Assembly (NCBI GenBank): GCA_031288575.1
Contig: JAITRD010000321.1
Location: 1-6,347 of the forward strand
DNA: 6,347 bases
DNA from: Treponema sp.
GTDB taxonomy: Bacteria > Spirochaetota > Spirochaetia > Treponematales > Breznakiellaceae
Reading direction: 5' to 3'
Positions 1 through 5,336 of the stretch are shown here, piece by piece (position 1 is the stretch's first letter; every line of letters begins with the position of its first letter). The notes under the pieces are model-generated. The model saw only the letters and a list, made by a program, of their open reading frames with translations. It was not told where the DNA came from and searched no databases. A program made the position numbers and the translations under genes.

Positions 1-1197
1 ATATGCGACGACGCCCGTAAGGACGAGGCCCTGGGGGCCCTGCTTTTTTGGCTCCGGGCCCGGCTGGTACTGGAAGAACAGGAAGAAGCTCCCTTTCCCT
101 GGCCGGGGGGAGCCCTTTACGGGAAAGGGAGGACCGTCCTTTTTCCCCCGGAACGGCTCCTACGGAGAAGCCTTGAAGCGGAGGGTCCCGAGATCTGGCT
201 TGACGGGGCGGAACGGTGGGTGCATCCGGATCTCAGGGGGAACGAAGCCGCGGCTTTTGCCGCGGGAACCATGCTTTACCGGATATTCTGCGGCGAGGCG
301 CCCTTCCCCAAGGAAGATATCAACATAGTCCGGGAGGATATGCGGGAGGGGGTCTTTGTCCCGCCGCGGCTCATGGCGCCGGGCCTGGAGGAGAATCTGA
401 CGTCCCTGATAAGCGGCGCCATCGCCCCTATTCCCAAAAAGCCCGGCGAAAAAAAACGGCCTTCCCCGGCGGAACTGGTAAATTTCTTTGATTCCCGGGA
501 AAAAACGGAATGGGCGGCTTTTTTTCATCCCCTGGAGGATGGGGAATTAAACCGCATCCGGGAAGAACGGGAACAGTTTCAGAAAAAAAGAGAACTGGCC
601 GTTAAAACGAAACGCTTTGTGATTCGGAACAACGCTATTATTACCGGCATTGTTTTAGCCGTCGCCTTAACGGGGCTTGTTTTCGGAAGCATCCTGAAAA
701 GCAGGGCGGATTTACCGACCACCCGGGGGATGGAAGCGGCGGAGGTGGTGGCGGCCTACTACAGCGGTTTTGAAACCCTGGATCATGCCTTGATGGAGGC
801 CTGCGTCATCAACAAGGCGGGGAGCGCCGACATTGATATGGTTACCAATTTTTTCGTGATAACCAGGGTCCGGCAGGCCTATGAAATGACCGGCCCTCAG
901 GTATTGGCCGCCCGGGATTGGATCGCCGCGGGATCTCCCCCCGCACAGACAATGGTATTCGGCGTTTCGGACCTTCGCATTGAAGAATTGGACAGAAAAG
1001 AAGGGGAAGCCCTTTTCCGTTCTTCCTACATCCTCTGGTTTCCCGCGGCCTATGCCCCTGCCGAGAACGGGGAGGACTTATACGAAGACAGGGTCATCCC
1101 TGAGCTGCCCCAGGGTTTCAACCATACCGATGAACTTAAACTCATCCTGCACAAAGGCGCCTGGCGTATCGCCGAAATCCGCCGGGATGTTCCTTAA
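1..1197 (+). CDS. Degenerate protein-kinase-like membrane protein (5' end missing)
   Basis: The frame is open from the first base, so the start lies outside the window; 398 residues are visible. Residues about 70-165 resemble the end of a protein kinase C-lobe: the FAAGTMLYRIFCGEAPFP stretch (residues 86-103) matches the kinase subdomain IX pattern (small-x-G-x-x-LY-x-x-x-x-G-x-x-PF), and RPSPAEL (153-159) matches the 'RPs-x-x-eL' ending of subdomain XI. No HRD or DFG is visible; LFPP (47-50) sits about where DFG would be expected, so this looks like a pseudokinase. A charged helical stretch (about 179-206) leads to one membrane segment (212-232), followed by about 165 residues that should lie outside the membrane; the end (LILHKGAWRIAEI) is reminiscent of NTF2-like folds, which is only a guess. 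Kinase resemblance is inferred from motif pattern. The stop codon overlaps that of the convergent nudC. Confidence 0.75.
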   Translation: MCDDARKDEALGALLFWLRARLVLEEQEEAPFPWPGGALYGKGRTVLFPPERLLRRSLEAEGPEIWLDGAERWVHPDLRGNEAAAFAAGTMLYRIFCGEAPFPKEDINIVREDMREGVFVPPRLMAPGLEENLTSLISGAIAPIPKKPGEKKRPSPAELVNFFDSREKTEWAAFFHPLEDGELNRIREEREQFQKKRELAVKTKRFVIRNNAIITGIVLAVALTGLVFGSILKSRADLPTTRGMEAAEVVAAYYSGFETLDHALMEACVINKAGSADIDMVTNFFVITRVRQAYEMTGPQVLAARDWIAAGSPPAQTMVFGVSDLRIEELDRKEGEALFRSSYILWFPAAYAPAENGEDLYEDRVIPELPQGFNHTDELKLILHKGAWRIAEIRRDVP

Positions 1198-2012
1198 AGC
1201 CGGCCCTCAAGCCAGCGGTTGATGAGGTAGCGGGAAACCGAGCCGTGGCCAGGAAGCTGCGGCAGTTCGTCCCGGGAAAACCACCGGGCGTCCTCAATTT
1301 CCACCCCGTCCGGCTTAATAGCCCCCCCGGCATAGCGGGCGTTAAATCCCAGCATAAGCGAATTGGGAAAAGGCCAGGGCTGGGAAGCTATATAGCGTAT
1401 GTCATGAACTTCCAGGCCCACCTCTTCCCGTATTTCCCGGGCGACCGTGGCTTCCAGGTTTTCCCCGGCCTCGTTAAAACCCGCGATAAGACTGTATACT
1501 CCGGAGGCGAATTTTTTGTTGTGGGCCAAAAGAGCCTGGCCGGCATCGTTGACGATAAGCACAATAACGGCCGGAGAAATGCGGGGGAATTCCAGCCTGC
1601 CGCAGACAGGGCAGCGCCGGGCGAGTTCCTCCGGGGCGTCTTCGTTCCGGCTCCCGCAGCTCCCGCAAAAAACCGATTCCCGCCGCCATTGGGCAATGTG
1701 GAAAGCCCGGAGGACCCGTCCCGCCGGTCCCGCGCCGTCCGCAATAGTTTCCCCGACTATTTGGAATAAAGCCTGGCGCATGGGAATAATTTTCCATTCC
1801 CGGGAAGGAAAAAAATCCGGCGGCAAAAGCACCCCTCTTATCGGGCCGCCGCCGTACAGGGGGGGGATTTCAAAAATATCCGCCCCCTCAAAGGAATTTC
1901 CCCAATTTTCCAGGGGAACCCCCTGATAAAGCGCGGCGTCGGGAGTGCCCGCGGGGACCACAAGGTTCGTCCCCTGAAAAAAATATACCCCCTCCTGCCC
2001 GGTGATATTCAA
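1194..2012 (-). CDS. nudC: NudC-type NAD(H) pyrophosphatase / NAD-decapping Nudix hydrolase
   Basis: The 272-residue protein (E. coli NudC has 257) has the full family layout. A divergent N-terminal domain (1-110) is followed by a zinc ribbon with C116/C119 and C134/C137. The Nudix box runs from G178 to L200 with E184, R192-E193 and E196-E197-x-G199 in the canonical spacing, and SQPWPFP (210-216) just after it is the NudC signature that separates NAD(H) hydrolases from other Nudix enzymes. Family members split NAD(H) into NMN(H) and AMP, and NudC removes 5' NAD caps from RNA in E. coli. No signal peptide is seen, so it should be cytoplasmic. The start is TTG, chosen because a GAGAGGGG ribosome site lies 6 bases upstream and a good promoter just before it. 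It appears monocistronic and converges on gene 1, sharing a TTAA stop overlap. Confidence 0.95.
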   Translation of the reverse strand: MNITGQEGVYFFQGTNLVVPAGTPDAALYQGVPLENWGNSFEGADIFEIPPLYGGGPIRGVLLPPDFFPSREWKIIPMRQALFQIVGETIADGAGPAGRVLRAFHIAQWRRESVFCGSCGSRNEDAPEELARRCPVCGRLEFPRISPAVIVLIVNDAGQALLAHNKKFASGVYSLIAGFNEAGENLEATVAREIREEVGLEVHDIRYIASQPWPFPNSLMLGFNARYAGGAIKPDGVEIEDARWFSRDELPQLPGHGSVSRYLINRWLEGRL

Positions 2013-2018
2013 TTTAGA

Positions 2019-2026
2019 CCCCTCTC
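2019..2026 (-). promoter_or_regulatory. Ribosome binding site deciding the TTG start of nudC
   Basis: GAGAGGGG on the minus strand ends 6 bases before the TTG at 2012-2010. It is purine-rich with an AGGGG core, and its spacing supports TTG over later in-frame codons. Confidence 0.65.
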
Positions 2027-2035
2027 TTAAAGCCT

Positions 2036-2064
2036 ATCATAACCCCTCCCCAAGGAACAATCAA
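2036..2064 (-). promoter_or_regulatory. Sigma70-like promoter for nudC
   Basis: On the minus strand a -35 box TTGATT (2064-2059; 4 of 6 consensus bases) is followed by a 17-base spacer and a -10 box TATGAT (2041-2036; 5 of 6). Transcription would start near 2029, giving a leader of about 17 bases that begins just before the ribosome site. Seen by eye; no start-site data. Confidence 0.6.
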
Positions 2065-2135
2065 CATATACCGGGCCGGCGGCCAGGGCTCCTGCATTTA
2101 CTTTTATCGCCAAGTATTGAAACGTAACAAAAATA

Positions 2136-2229
2136 ACCGGCTGGGCGGGAAAAATCCCCAGGGGGTCACGCTTGCTTTGCACGAGAAGGCTTTGTCTTTG
2201 CTCCCGAGAGGGTCAGATGGTGCAAAAGC
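2136..2229 (+). other. Inverted-repeat cluster in the divergent intergenic region
   Basis: Two nested or adjacent hairpins can be drawn. The first pairs CTGGG (2141-2145) with CCCAG (2157-2161), closing over GA-AAAA-TC, with possible extension ACC (2136-2138)/GGT (2164-2166). The second pairs GCTTTGCAC (2174-2182) with GTGCAAAAGC (2220-2229; one bulged A), and encloses a small CCC-GAGA-GGG stem with a GNRA-type loop (2203-2212). A second GCTTTG-like copy inside the loop could compete for the same 3' arm. It matches no riboswitch or small RNA class I know. It lies upstream of the promoter at 2236-2264, so it could be a DNA operator, a separate RNA, or part of a leader made from a promoter further upstream. 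The rest of the 269-base gap holds only the two promoters and ribosome sites. Confidence 0.35.
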
Positions 2230-2235
2230 TAGGAG

Positions 2236-2264
2236 TTGATCCCGGGAAAAGTTCGTCATATAGT
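2236..2264 (+). promoter_or_regulatory. Sigma70-like promoter for the 2282 gene and amrS
   Basis: A -35 box TTGATC (2236-2241; 4 of 6) is followed by a 17-base spacer and a -10 box TATAGT (2259-2264; 5 of 6). The predicted start near 2271 gives an unusually short leader of about 11 bases that begins at the Shine-Dalgarno sequence itself. An alternative promoter further upstream is possible. Confidence 0.5.
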
Positions 2265-2269
2265 TAAAT

Positions 2270-2277
2270 AAGGAGGT
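2270..2277 (+). promoter_or_regulatory. Strong Shine-Dalgarno of the 2282 gene
   Basis: AAGGAGGT is a full match to the anti-Shine-Dalgarno of 16S rRNA, and the GGAGG core ends 5 bases before the ATG at 2282. It is the strongest ribosome site in the window and fixes the start of the small protein. Confidence 0.85.
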
Positions 2278-2281
2278 TCCC

Positions 2282-2671
2282 ATGAGTATTTCGAGTTACC
2301 TTGAAACATTGCCCTTGAACAGGATCGTTAAATATGCGGAGGGTTCCCCCAAAAACGGGGTTCCCTTTACCGGATACCCCCGGCAGCATCCTTCTGAAAA
2401 ACATAAATTCATACTCATTTATGATCCCCTGGGGCAGAATCCCAAGGTTTTGGAATTCAAAATTGAGGATATCCTTTTAATCGAGGAGGCCCCCTCGGCA
2501 ATTACCCAGTCGGGCGAAGGGGTTCCCCTGGTTAAATTATGGATCCGTAAGGGCGCCCACGGGGTCATCCTTGAACCCTTTGAGGTGGACGACCGGGTGC
2601 GTTTTGGAAATATGCCCGCGGATTTCGAAGATTCCCTGTTTAAAAAGCCCGCCCTCAGTGGCCGATTCTAA
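2282..2671 (+). CDS. Conserved-looking hypothetical protein, 129 residues
   Basis: I do not recognise this family. The protein starts at an ATG with a perfect Shine-Dalgarno. It has no cysteine, no signal peptide and no membrane segment, so it should be cytoplasmic and soluble. It looks beta-rich: likely strands include KFILIYDP, VLEFKIEDILLIEE and LVKLWIRK, with a basic, proline-containing stretch GYPRQHPSEKHK (about 31-42) before them. The last 14 bases overlap the amrS start, so the two are probably translated together from one promoter. This suggests a role linked to AmrS (partner, substrate or regulator), but that is guilt by association only. Strong ribosome site, its own promoter and normal composition make it a real gene despite lack of a name. 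Confidence 0.85.
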   Translation: MSISSYLETLPLNRIVKYAEGSPKNGVPFTGYPRQHPSEKHKFILIYDPLGQNPKVLEFKIEDILLIEEAPSAITQSGEGVPLVKLWIRKGAHGVILEPFEVDDRVRFGNMPADFEDSLFKKPALSGRF

Positions 2672-3758
2672 AGCCCGGTATTTTAAGCCGGCGGGAGAAG
2701 GGGGGGATCTTCTCTGTACCCTTTGCCCCCGGGGCTGCAAAATCGCGGCAGGGCAGTTTGGCTATTGCCGGGTCCGGGGAAACCGGGCGGGGGCGGGGTT
2801 TATTCCGCATTACGGATTTATTACCGCCATGGCTATGGATCCGATAGAAAAAAAGCCCCTCTATCATTATCATCCCGGCTCTTTAATCTTTTCCCTGGGA
2901 TTTACGGGGTGCAATTTCCGTTGCCCCTTTTGCCAAAACTGGCATATTTCCCAAACCGCCGCCGCTCCGGGAAAGCGCTTTACCCCGGAGCAGCTTATTT
3001 CCCTGGTCCGGGAGGAAGGGGCTTCTCAAATCGCCTATACCTATTCGGAACCCCTGGTGCATGGGGAATTCCTCCTTGACTGCATGGCGGCGGCCCGTGA
3101 GGCGGGTTTTGCCAATGTCCTGGTAAGCAACGGATGCATCCGGGAGGAAGGGGCGGAACAAATTCTTGCCTTAACCGACGCGGCCAATATCGATCTAAAA
3201 TGTTTTTCCGAAGATACCTATAAACAGATCCTCGGGGGAAACCTGCCGGCGGTCCTGAACTTTATCAAAACCGCTTTTAAAATGGGGGTCCATCTTGAGG
3301 TGACTACCCTGATTATTCCGGAATTCAACGACAGCGAAAAGGAAACAGCGGAATGCGCGGGCTTCCTTGCCGGCCTTTCCCGGGATATCCCCTGGCATCT
3401 TTCCGCCTATTTTCCGGCCTATCAGTGGACGGCCCCGCCCACAGAGGCTTCCGGGCTTTGGAAAATCGCCCTTCAGGCGGAGCGGGTTCTCTCCTTCGTG
3501 TATATTGGGAATATTTCCCCCCCGGGGGGAGACCGGCGTTTTACGGACACCCGCTGTCCCCAATGCGGGGCCGTCCTGGTTTCCCGGAGGGGTTATCACA
3601 TTGACAGCCGGGGGCTGGGCATAAAAAAAAGAACCCTCCCCGGGCAGGAAAAAACGGAAGACTTTTATGCCTGCGGCCAATGCGGCGCGGAGGCCCCTTT
3701 TTTCAGCGGAGGGTTAAAAAAACCATCGCCCCCGCCATCATCAAGACGATGCCCGTAA
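2658..3758 (+). CDS. amrS: AmmeMemoRadiSam system radical SAM enzyme AmrS
   Basis: With the GTG at 2658 the protein is 366 residues. It has the AmrS layout: an N-terminal cysteine cluster (C20, C23, C27, C37), the conserved DPIEKKPLYHYHPGS segment (61-75), the radical SAM motif CNFRCPFC (C85, C89, C92) within TGCNFRCPFCQNW, and a C-terminal zinc ribbon (C300/C303, C339/C342). It is often misnamed pyruvate formate-lyase activating enzyme. The family is thought to act with AMMECR1- and Memo-like partners; the reaction is not established as far as I know, and neither partner is in this window. GTG at 2658 was chosen because homologues begin about ten residues before the ARYF region; earlier TTG codons (2571, 2604) would lengthen the overlap with the gene upstream. 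No clear Shine-Dalgarno precedes it, which fits translational coupling. The last residues (PSPPPSSRR) lie inside the 56-base overlap with the convergent gene. Confidence 0.9.
   Translation: MADSKARYFKPAGEGGDLLCTLCPRGCKIAAGQFGYCRVRGNRAGAGFIPHYGFITAMAMDPIEKKPLYHYHPGSLIFSLGFTGCNFRCPFCQNWHISQTAAAPGKRFTPEQLISLVREEGASQIAYTYSEPLVHGEFLLDCMAAAREAGFANVLVSNGCIREEGAEQILALTDAANIDLKCFSEDTYKQILGGNLPAVLNFIKTAFKMGVHLEVTTLIIPEFNDSEKETAECAGFLAGLSRDIPWHLSAYFPAYQWTAPPTEASGLWKIALQAERVLSFVYIGNISPPGGDRRFTDTRCPQCGAVLVSRRGYHIDSRGLGIKKRTLPGQEKTEDFYACGQCGAEAPFFSGGLKKPSPPPSSRRCP
3623..3648 (-). terminator. Possible terminator for the minus-strand operon, inside amrS
   Basis: On the minus strand CCTGCCC/GGGGAGG can form a short imperfect stem (one bulged G), followed after GTTC by eight T. 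It lies about 55 bases past the stop of the double zinc-ribbon gene. The stem is weak and the T run is also explained by lysine codons of amrS on the other strand. Confidence 0.3.
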
Positions 3759-4017
3759 GAATATAGACCCACACCGGCAGGGAACCGGCGGTCCGCCCCC
3801 TGGGAAATGAGGGAAGGGGTAAATCTTGCCCCCCCCGCGCCGGAGGAGGACGGTACCCGCACAGGGGGCAGCCGTTTCTGAAGAGGACCTCCGCCCCGGT
3901 AAAACCACAGGAGGAACAGCGGACGGACGCAAAGGACGCCCCGCAATGGGGACAGGATTTCGCGTCCCGGGAAACCTGGGCTCCGCAGTTTTCACAAAAA
4001 AAGCGGAGATGTTTCAT
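3703..4017 (-). CDS. Tail-anchored double zinc-ribbon membrane protein
   Basis: The 104-residue protein has two CxxC...CxxC ribbons: C8/C11 with C22/C25, and C34/C37 with C50/C53. A proline/arginine-rich linker (56-80) leads to one hydrophobic segment (82-103) that ends at the C-terminus. With no signal peptide, the ribbons should face the cytoplasm. The ligand of such ribbons is often protein or nucleic acid; the function here is unknown. The ATG at 4017 has no Shine-Dalgarno at normal distance: the only good one (GAGGAGGG, 4043-4036) is 18 bases away and instead fits a GTG at 4031 whose five-codon frame ends in TGA overlapping the ATG (ATGA). Start may therefore depend on reinitiation. It is the last gene of the ileS operon, 30 bases after the FmdB-like gene, and overlaps amrS by 56 bases. 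It alone uses TGA as stop in this window. Confidence 0.85.
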   Translation of the reverse strand: MKHLRFFCENCGAQVSRDAKSCPHCGASFASVRCSSCGFTGAEVLFRNGCPLCGYRPPPARGGQDLPLPSFPRGRTAGSLPVWVYILTGIVLMMAGAMVFLTLR

Positions 4018-4043
4018 AGGCTTGAGGACACGCCGCCCTCCTC
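4014..4043 (-). promoter_or_regulatory. Shine-Dalgarno plus five-codon minicistron before the zinc-ribbon gene
   Basis: GAGGAGGG (4043-4036) lies 4 bases before a GTG (4031-4029) that opens the frame GTG TCC TCA AGC CTA TGA. The TGA (4016-4014) overlaps the ATG (4017-4015) of the next gene as ATGA, a classic reinitiation geometry. Part of the Shine-Dalgarno falls in the arm of the 4032-4059 hairpin. That it is translated is inference. Confidence 0.35.
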
Positions 4044-4067
4044 TATTTTATCCGGCGGCTTTTTTTT
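4032..4067 (+). terminator. Rho-independent terminator, plus strand
   Basis: GCCGCC (4032-4037) pairs perfectly with GGCGGC (4054-4059) over a 16-base loop, followed at once by eight T (4060-4067). It is the best plus-strand terminator after amrS, but lies 273 bases past the amrS stop, beyond the whole opposing zinc-ribbon gene. The large loop lowers confidence; on the minus strand the same bases form the end of the FmdB-like gene. Confidence 0.5.
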
Positions 4068-4380
4068 CTGAACCGCCTGTTTCTTTCGCGGGGGAACCGG
4101 TCTGCTGGGGAGCGGGGTTAGATTCAGCCTTAACGGATGTCTCCGGAGCAGGGGGCGGGGAAGAAGATTTTGCGGCCCCGGCGGGAGAAGCGCCGCTCTG
4201 GCCCTTTTTGTCGGTTACATAAAAACCGCTTCCCTTAAAAATGACGCCGGTACCGCCGTTAATAACCCGGCGGACCTCTTTACCGCATTGGGGACAATTT
4301 TTTAAAGGTTCATCGCTCATATTTTGAAAAACGTCAAAAGAATATCCGCAGCTTCTGCATTCATATTCATAGGTAGGCAT
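4048..4380 (-). CDS. FmdB-family zinc-ribbon protein
   Basis: The first 60 of 110 residues match the FmdB family: it begins MPTYEYECRSCGYSFD, has a zinc ribbon C8/C11 and C29/C32, and ends the domain with a GTGVIFKGSGFYVTD stretch (about 44-58) that is typical of the family. The family is annotated as a putative regulator after the formamidase operon of Methylophilus; its real biochemical role is unclear. From about residue 60 on it has a low-complexity tail rich in Pro, Ser, Ala and Lys, probably disordered, variable in length between homologues. The ATG is preceded by AAAGGA (4392-4387) at 6 bases. It sits 29 bases after the lipoprotein gene and 30 before the double zinc-ribbon gene, so it is likely cotranscribed with both; its stop lies inside the 4032-4059 hairpin. 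Confidence 0.9.
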   Translation of the reverse strand: MPTYEYECRSCGYSFDVFQNMSDEPLKNCPQCGKEVRRVINGGTGVIFKGSGFYVTDKKGQSGASPAGAAKSSSPPPAPETSVKAESNPAPQQTGSPAKETGGSEKKAAG

Positions 4381-4402
4381 TGTTGTTCCTTTGGGAGTAT
4401 AG

Positions 4403-4449
4403 ATTATAATTAATATCTAAAATATAGCGCGAACATATTAAAAAGTAAA
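4403..4449 (-). promoter_or_regulatory. Possible internal promoter before the FmdB-like gene
   Basis: An AT-rich patch spans the end of the lipoprotein gene and the gap. One option is TTTACT (4449-4444), a 17-base spacer and TATATT (4426-4421). Another is a perfect TATAAT (4408-4403) with no good -35, which would give a leader of about 16 bases. Either would allow the two zinc-ribbon genes to be expressed apart from ileS. Confidence 0.4.
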
Positions 4450-5333
4450 GCGATCTCCCTTTCGTCCCAGCCGGGGGAACGGAGGATTAAATTTGTTCCC
4501 GCCCGAAGGGGCGGGCGGGTAAAAAGGTCCGTAAGGGCTTTGAGGGGATCCCCCGGTTCAAGGGCATCGGCCATAAAAAAGCGCATCATCGAAATAATGG
4601 CGGCTAAACCCTGGGCATGGCTTTCCGAGGGGGTCTCCAGATAAAGGGTTAATTCGTATTTTCCGCCCTCCCCGTCTTCCGGCGGGGAAGGGTGAATGCT
4701 AAAAAGAACCTGTTCCGCCGGAATTTGCAGGGGAATGTTCCGGGCGGCAAAAAAGGTGTTGATCTGGGAAGCCGCGCCGGGCAGCCAGCCCGCCAGCAAA
4801 GCACCCCGGGAAAGGGCCCCGAATCCCCCGGGGCTTTGGATTTCCGGGGATACCGCCAGGGGGTCCTGGTCGGAGAGGAAGGCCCGGCCCGCGCCGATTG
4901 AAACCCCCATTTTATGCCCGGTGGAATACCAGTAGCTTCCCCCGGCCGGGGATCGTCTTTTTTTCCAGAGGGAACTGAAGGCAAAGGAAAGGCCGCTGCG
5001 AAAACGGGGGTACTTCCCCCGGGCCGCCACAAAAAAACGCCGCCCCGATCCCTCCGGGTAAAGGGCCGCCGCCGCCGAATCGGTCCTGTCTAAAATTTCG
5101 GGGATGTCGCCGCCCCGCAATGCCCCTATGGAGAGAAGGTCCAGGATGGGCCGCGCCCGGGCAACGTCAATATGCATATAGACGGAAGCCCCCGGGGGCA
5201 GGAAAAGAAGATCCTTTTCCGGGGCCTGATCCTTTGCCCCGGGGGCGGAGGCGCAAGAAACAAAAAACGGGAAAAGGCAGACAAGCAAAAAAGCCCGCCG
5301 GAAAACCGGGCCGGGGCAGCAAAAATGCGTCAT
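4410..5333 (-). CDS. Lipoprotein, probable TP0453-like, downstream of ileS
   Basis: The 307-residue protein begins with a lipoprotein signal: basic RR (12-13), a hydrophobic core (14-25) and a lipobox ending FVSC with C27 as the lipidated residue, which fits the relaxed spirochaete rule. The mature part starts with a short linker and then LLFLPPGASVYMHIDVARARPIL (split across about 42-64), which looks like the first strand and helix of an alpha/beta domain. No further membrane segment is seen. In T. pallidum, as I recall, the gene after ileS (TP0452) is TP0453, an outer-membrane-associated lipoprotein with amphipathic helices that insert into membranes; position and lipoprotein nature suggest this is its counterpart, but I did not align sequences. 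The ATG lies 3 bases after the ileS stop, with AAAAGG (5347-5342) inside the last ileS codons, so translation is probably coupled. Confidence 0.85.
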   Translation of the reverse strand: MTHFCCPGPVFRRAFLLVCLFPFFVSCASAPGAKDQAPEKDLLFLPPGASVYMHIDVARARPILDLLSIGALRGGDIPEILDRTDSAAAALYPEGSGRRFFVAARGKYPRFRSGLSFAFSSLWKKRRSPAGGSYWYSTGHKMGVSIGAGRAFLSDQDPLAVSPEIQSPGGFGALSRGALLAGWLPGAASQINTFFAARNIPLQIPAEQVLFSIHPSPPEDGEGGKYELTLYLETPSESHAQGLAAIISMMRFFMADALEPGDPLKALTDLFTRPPLRAGTNLILRSPGWDEREIALLFNMFALYFRY

Positions 5334-5336
5334 CTT

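Noticed and set aside
248..265. Perfect 7-bp hairpin CCGCGGC-TTTT-GCCGCGG
   Set aside because: It lies in the kinase-like gene and follows from an alanine-rich stretch (AAAFAA); no T run follows, so it is not a terminator.
160..528. Minus-strand open frame inside the kinase-like gene
   Set aside because: Antisense to a supported frame, with no motif or ribosome site.
1245..1926. Two long plus-strand open frames across nudC
   Set aside because: Both are antisense to nudC, whose Nudix and zinc motifs are unmistakable; neither shows a ribosome site or a known motif.
2161..2260. tRNA or known riboswitch in the intergenic region
   Set aside because: No acceptor/T-arm pattern with a GTTC loop and CCA, and no core I know from TPP, cobalamin, SAM, glycine, c-di-GMP or fluoride classes.
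2571..2657. Longer amrS start at TTG 2571 or TTG 2604
   Set aside because: These add residues unlike AmrS N-termini and lie deep in the upstream gene; GTG at 2658 gives the usual length.
3513..3530. C7/G6 palindrome as a hairpin or terminator
   Set aside because: It falls within amrS codons for a Pro-Pro-Gly stretch and has no T run after it on either strand.
3195..3680. Open frame of 161 codons on the minus strand inside amrS
   Set aside because: It is fully antisense to a well-supported radical SAM gene, is rich in Pro, Gly and Arg as expected from GC-rich shadow frames, and shows no family motif.
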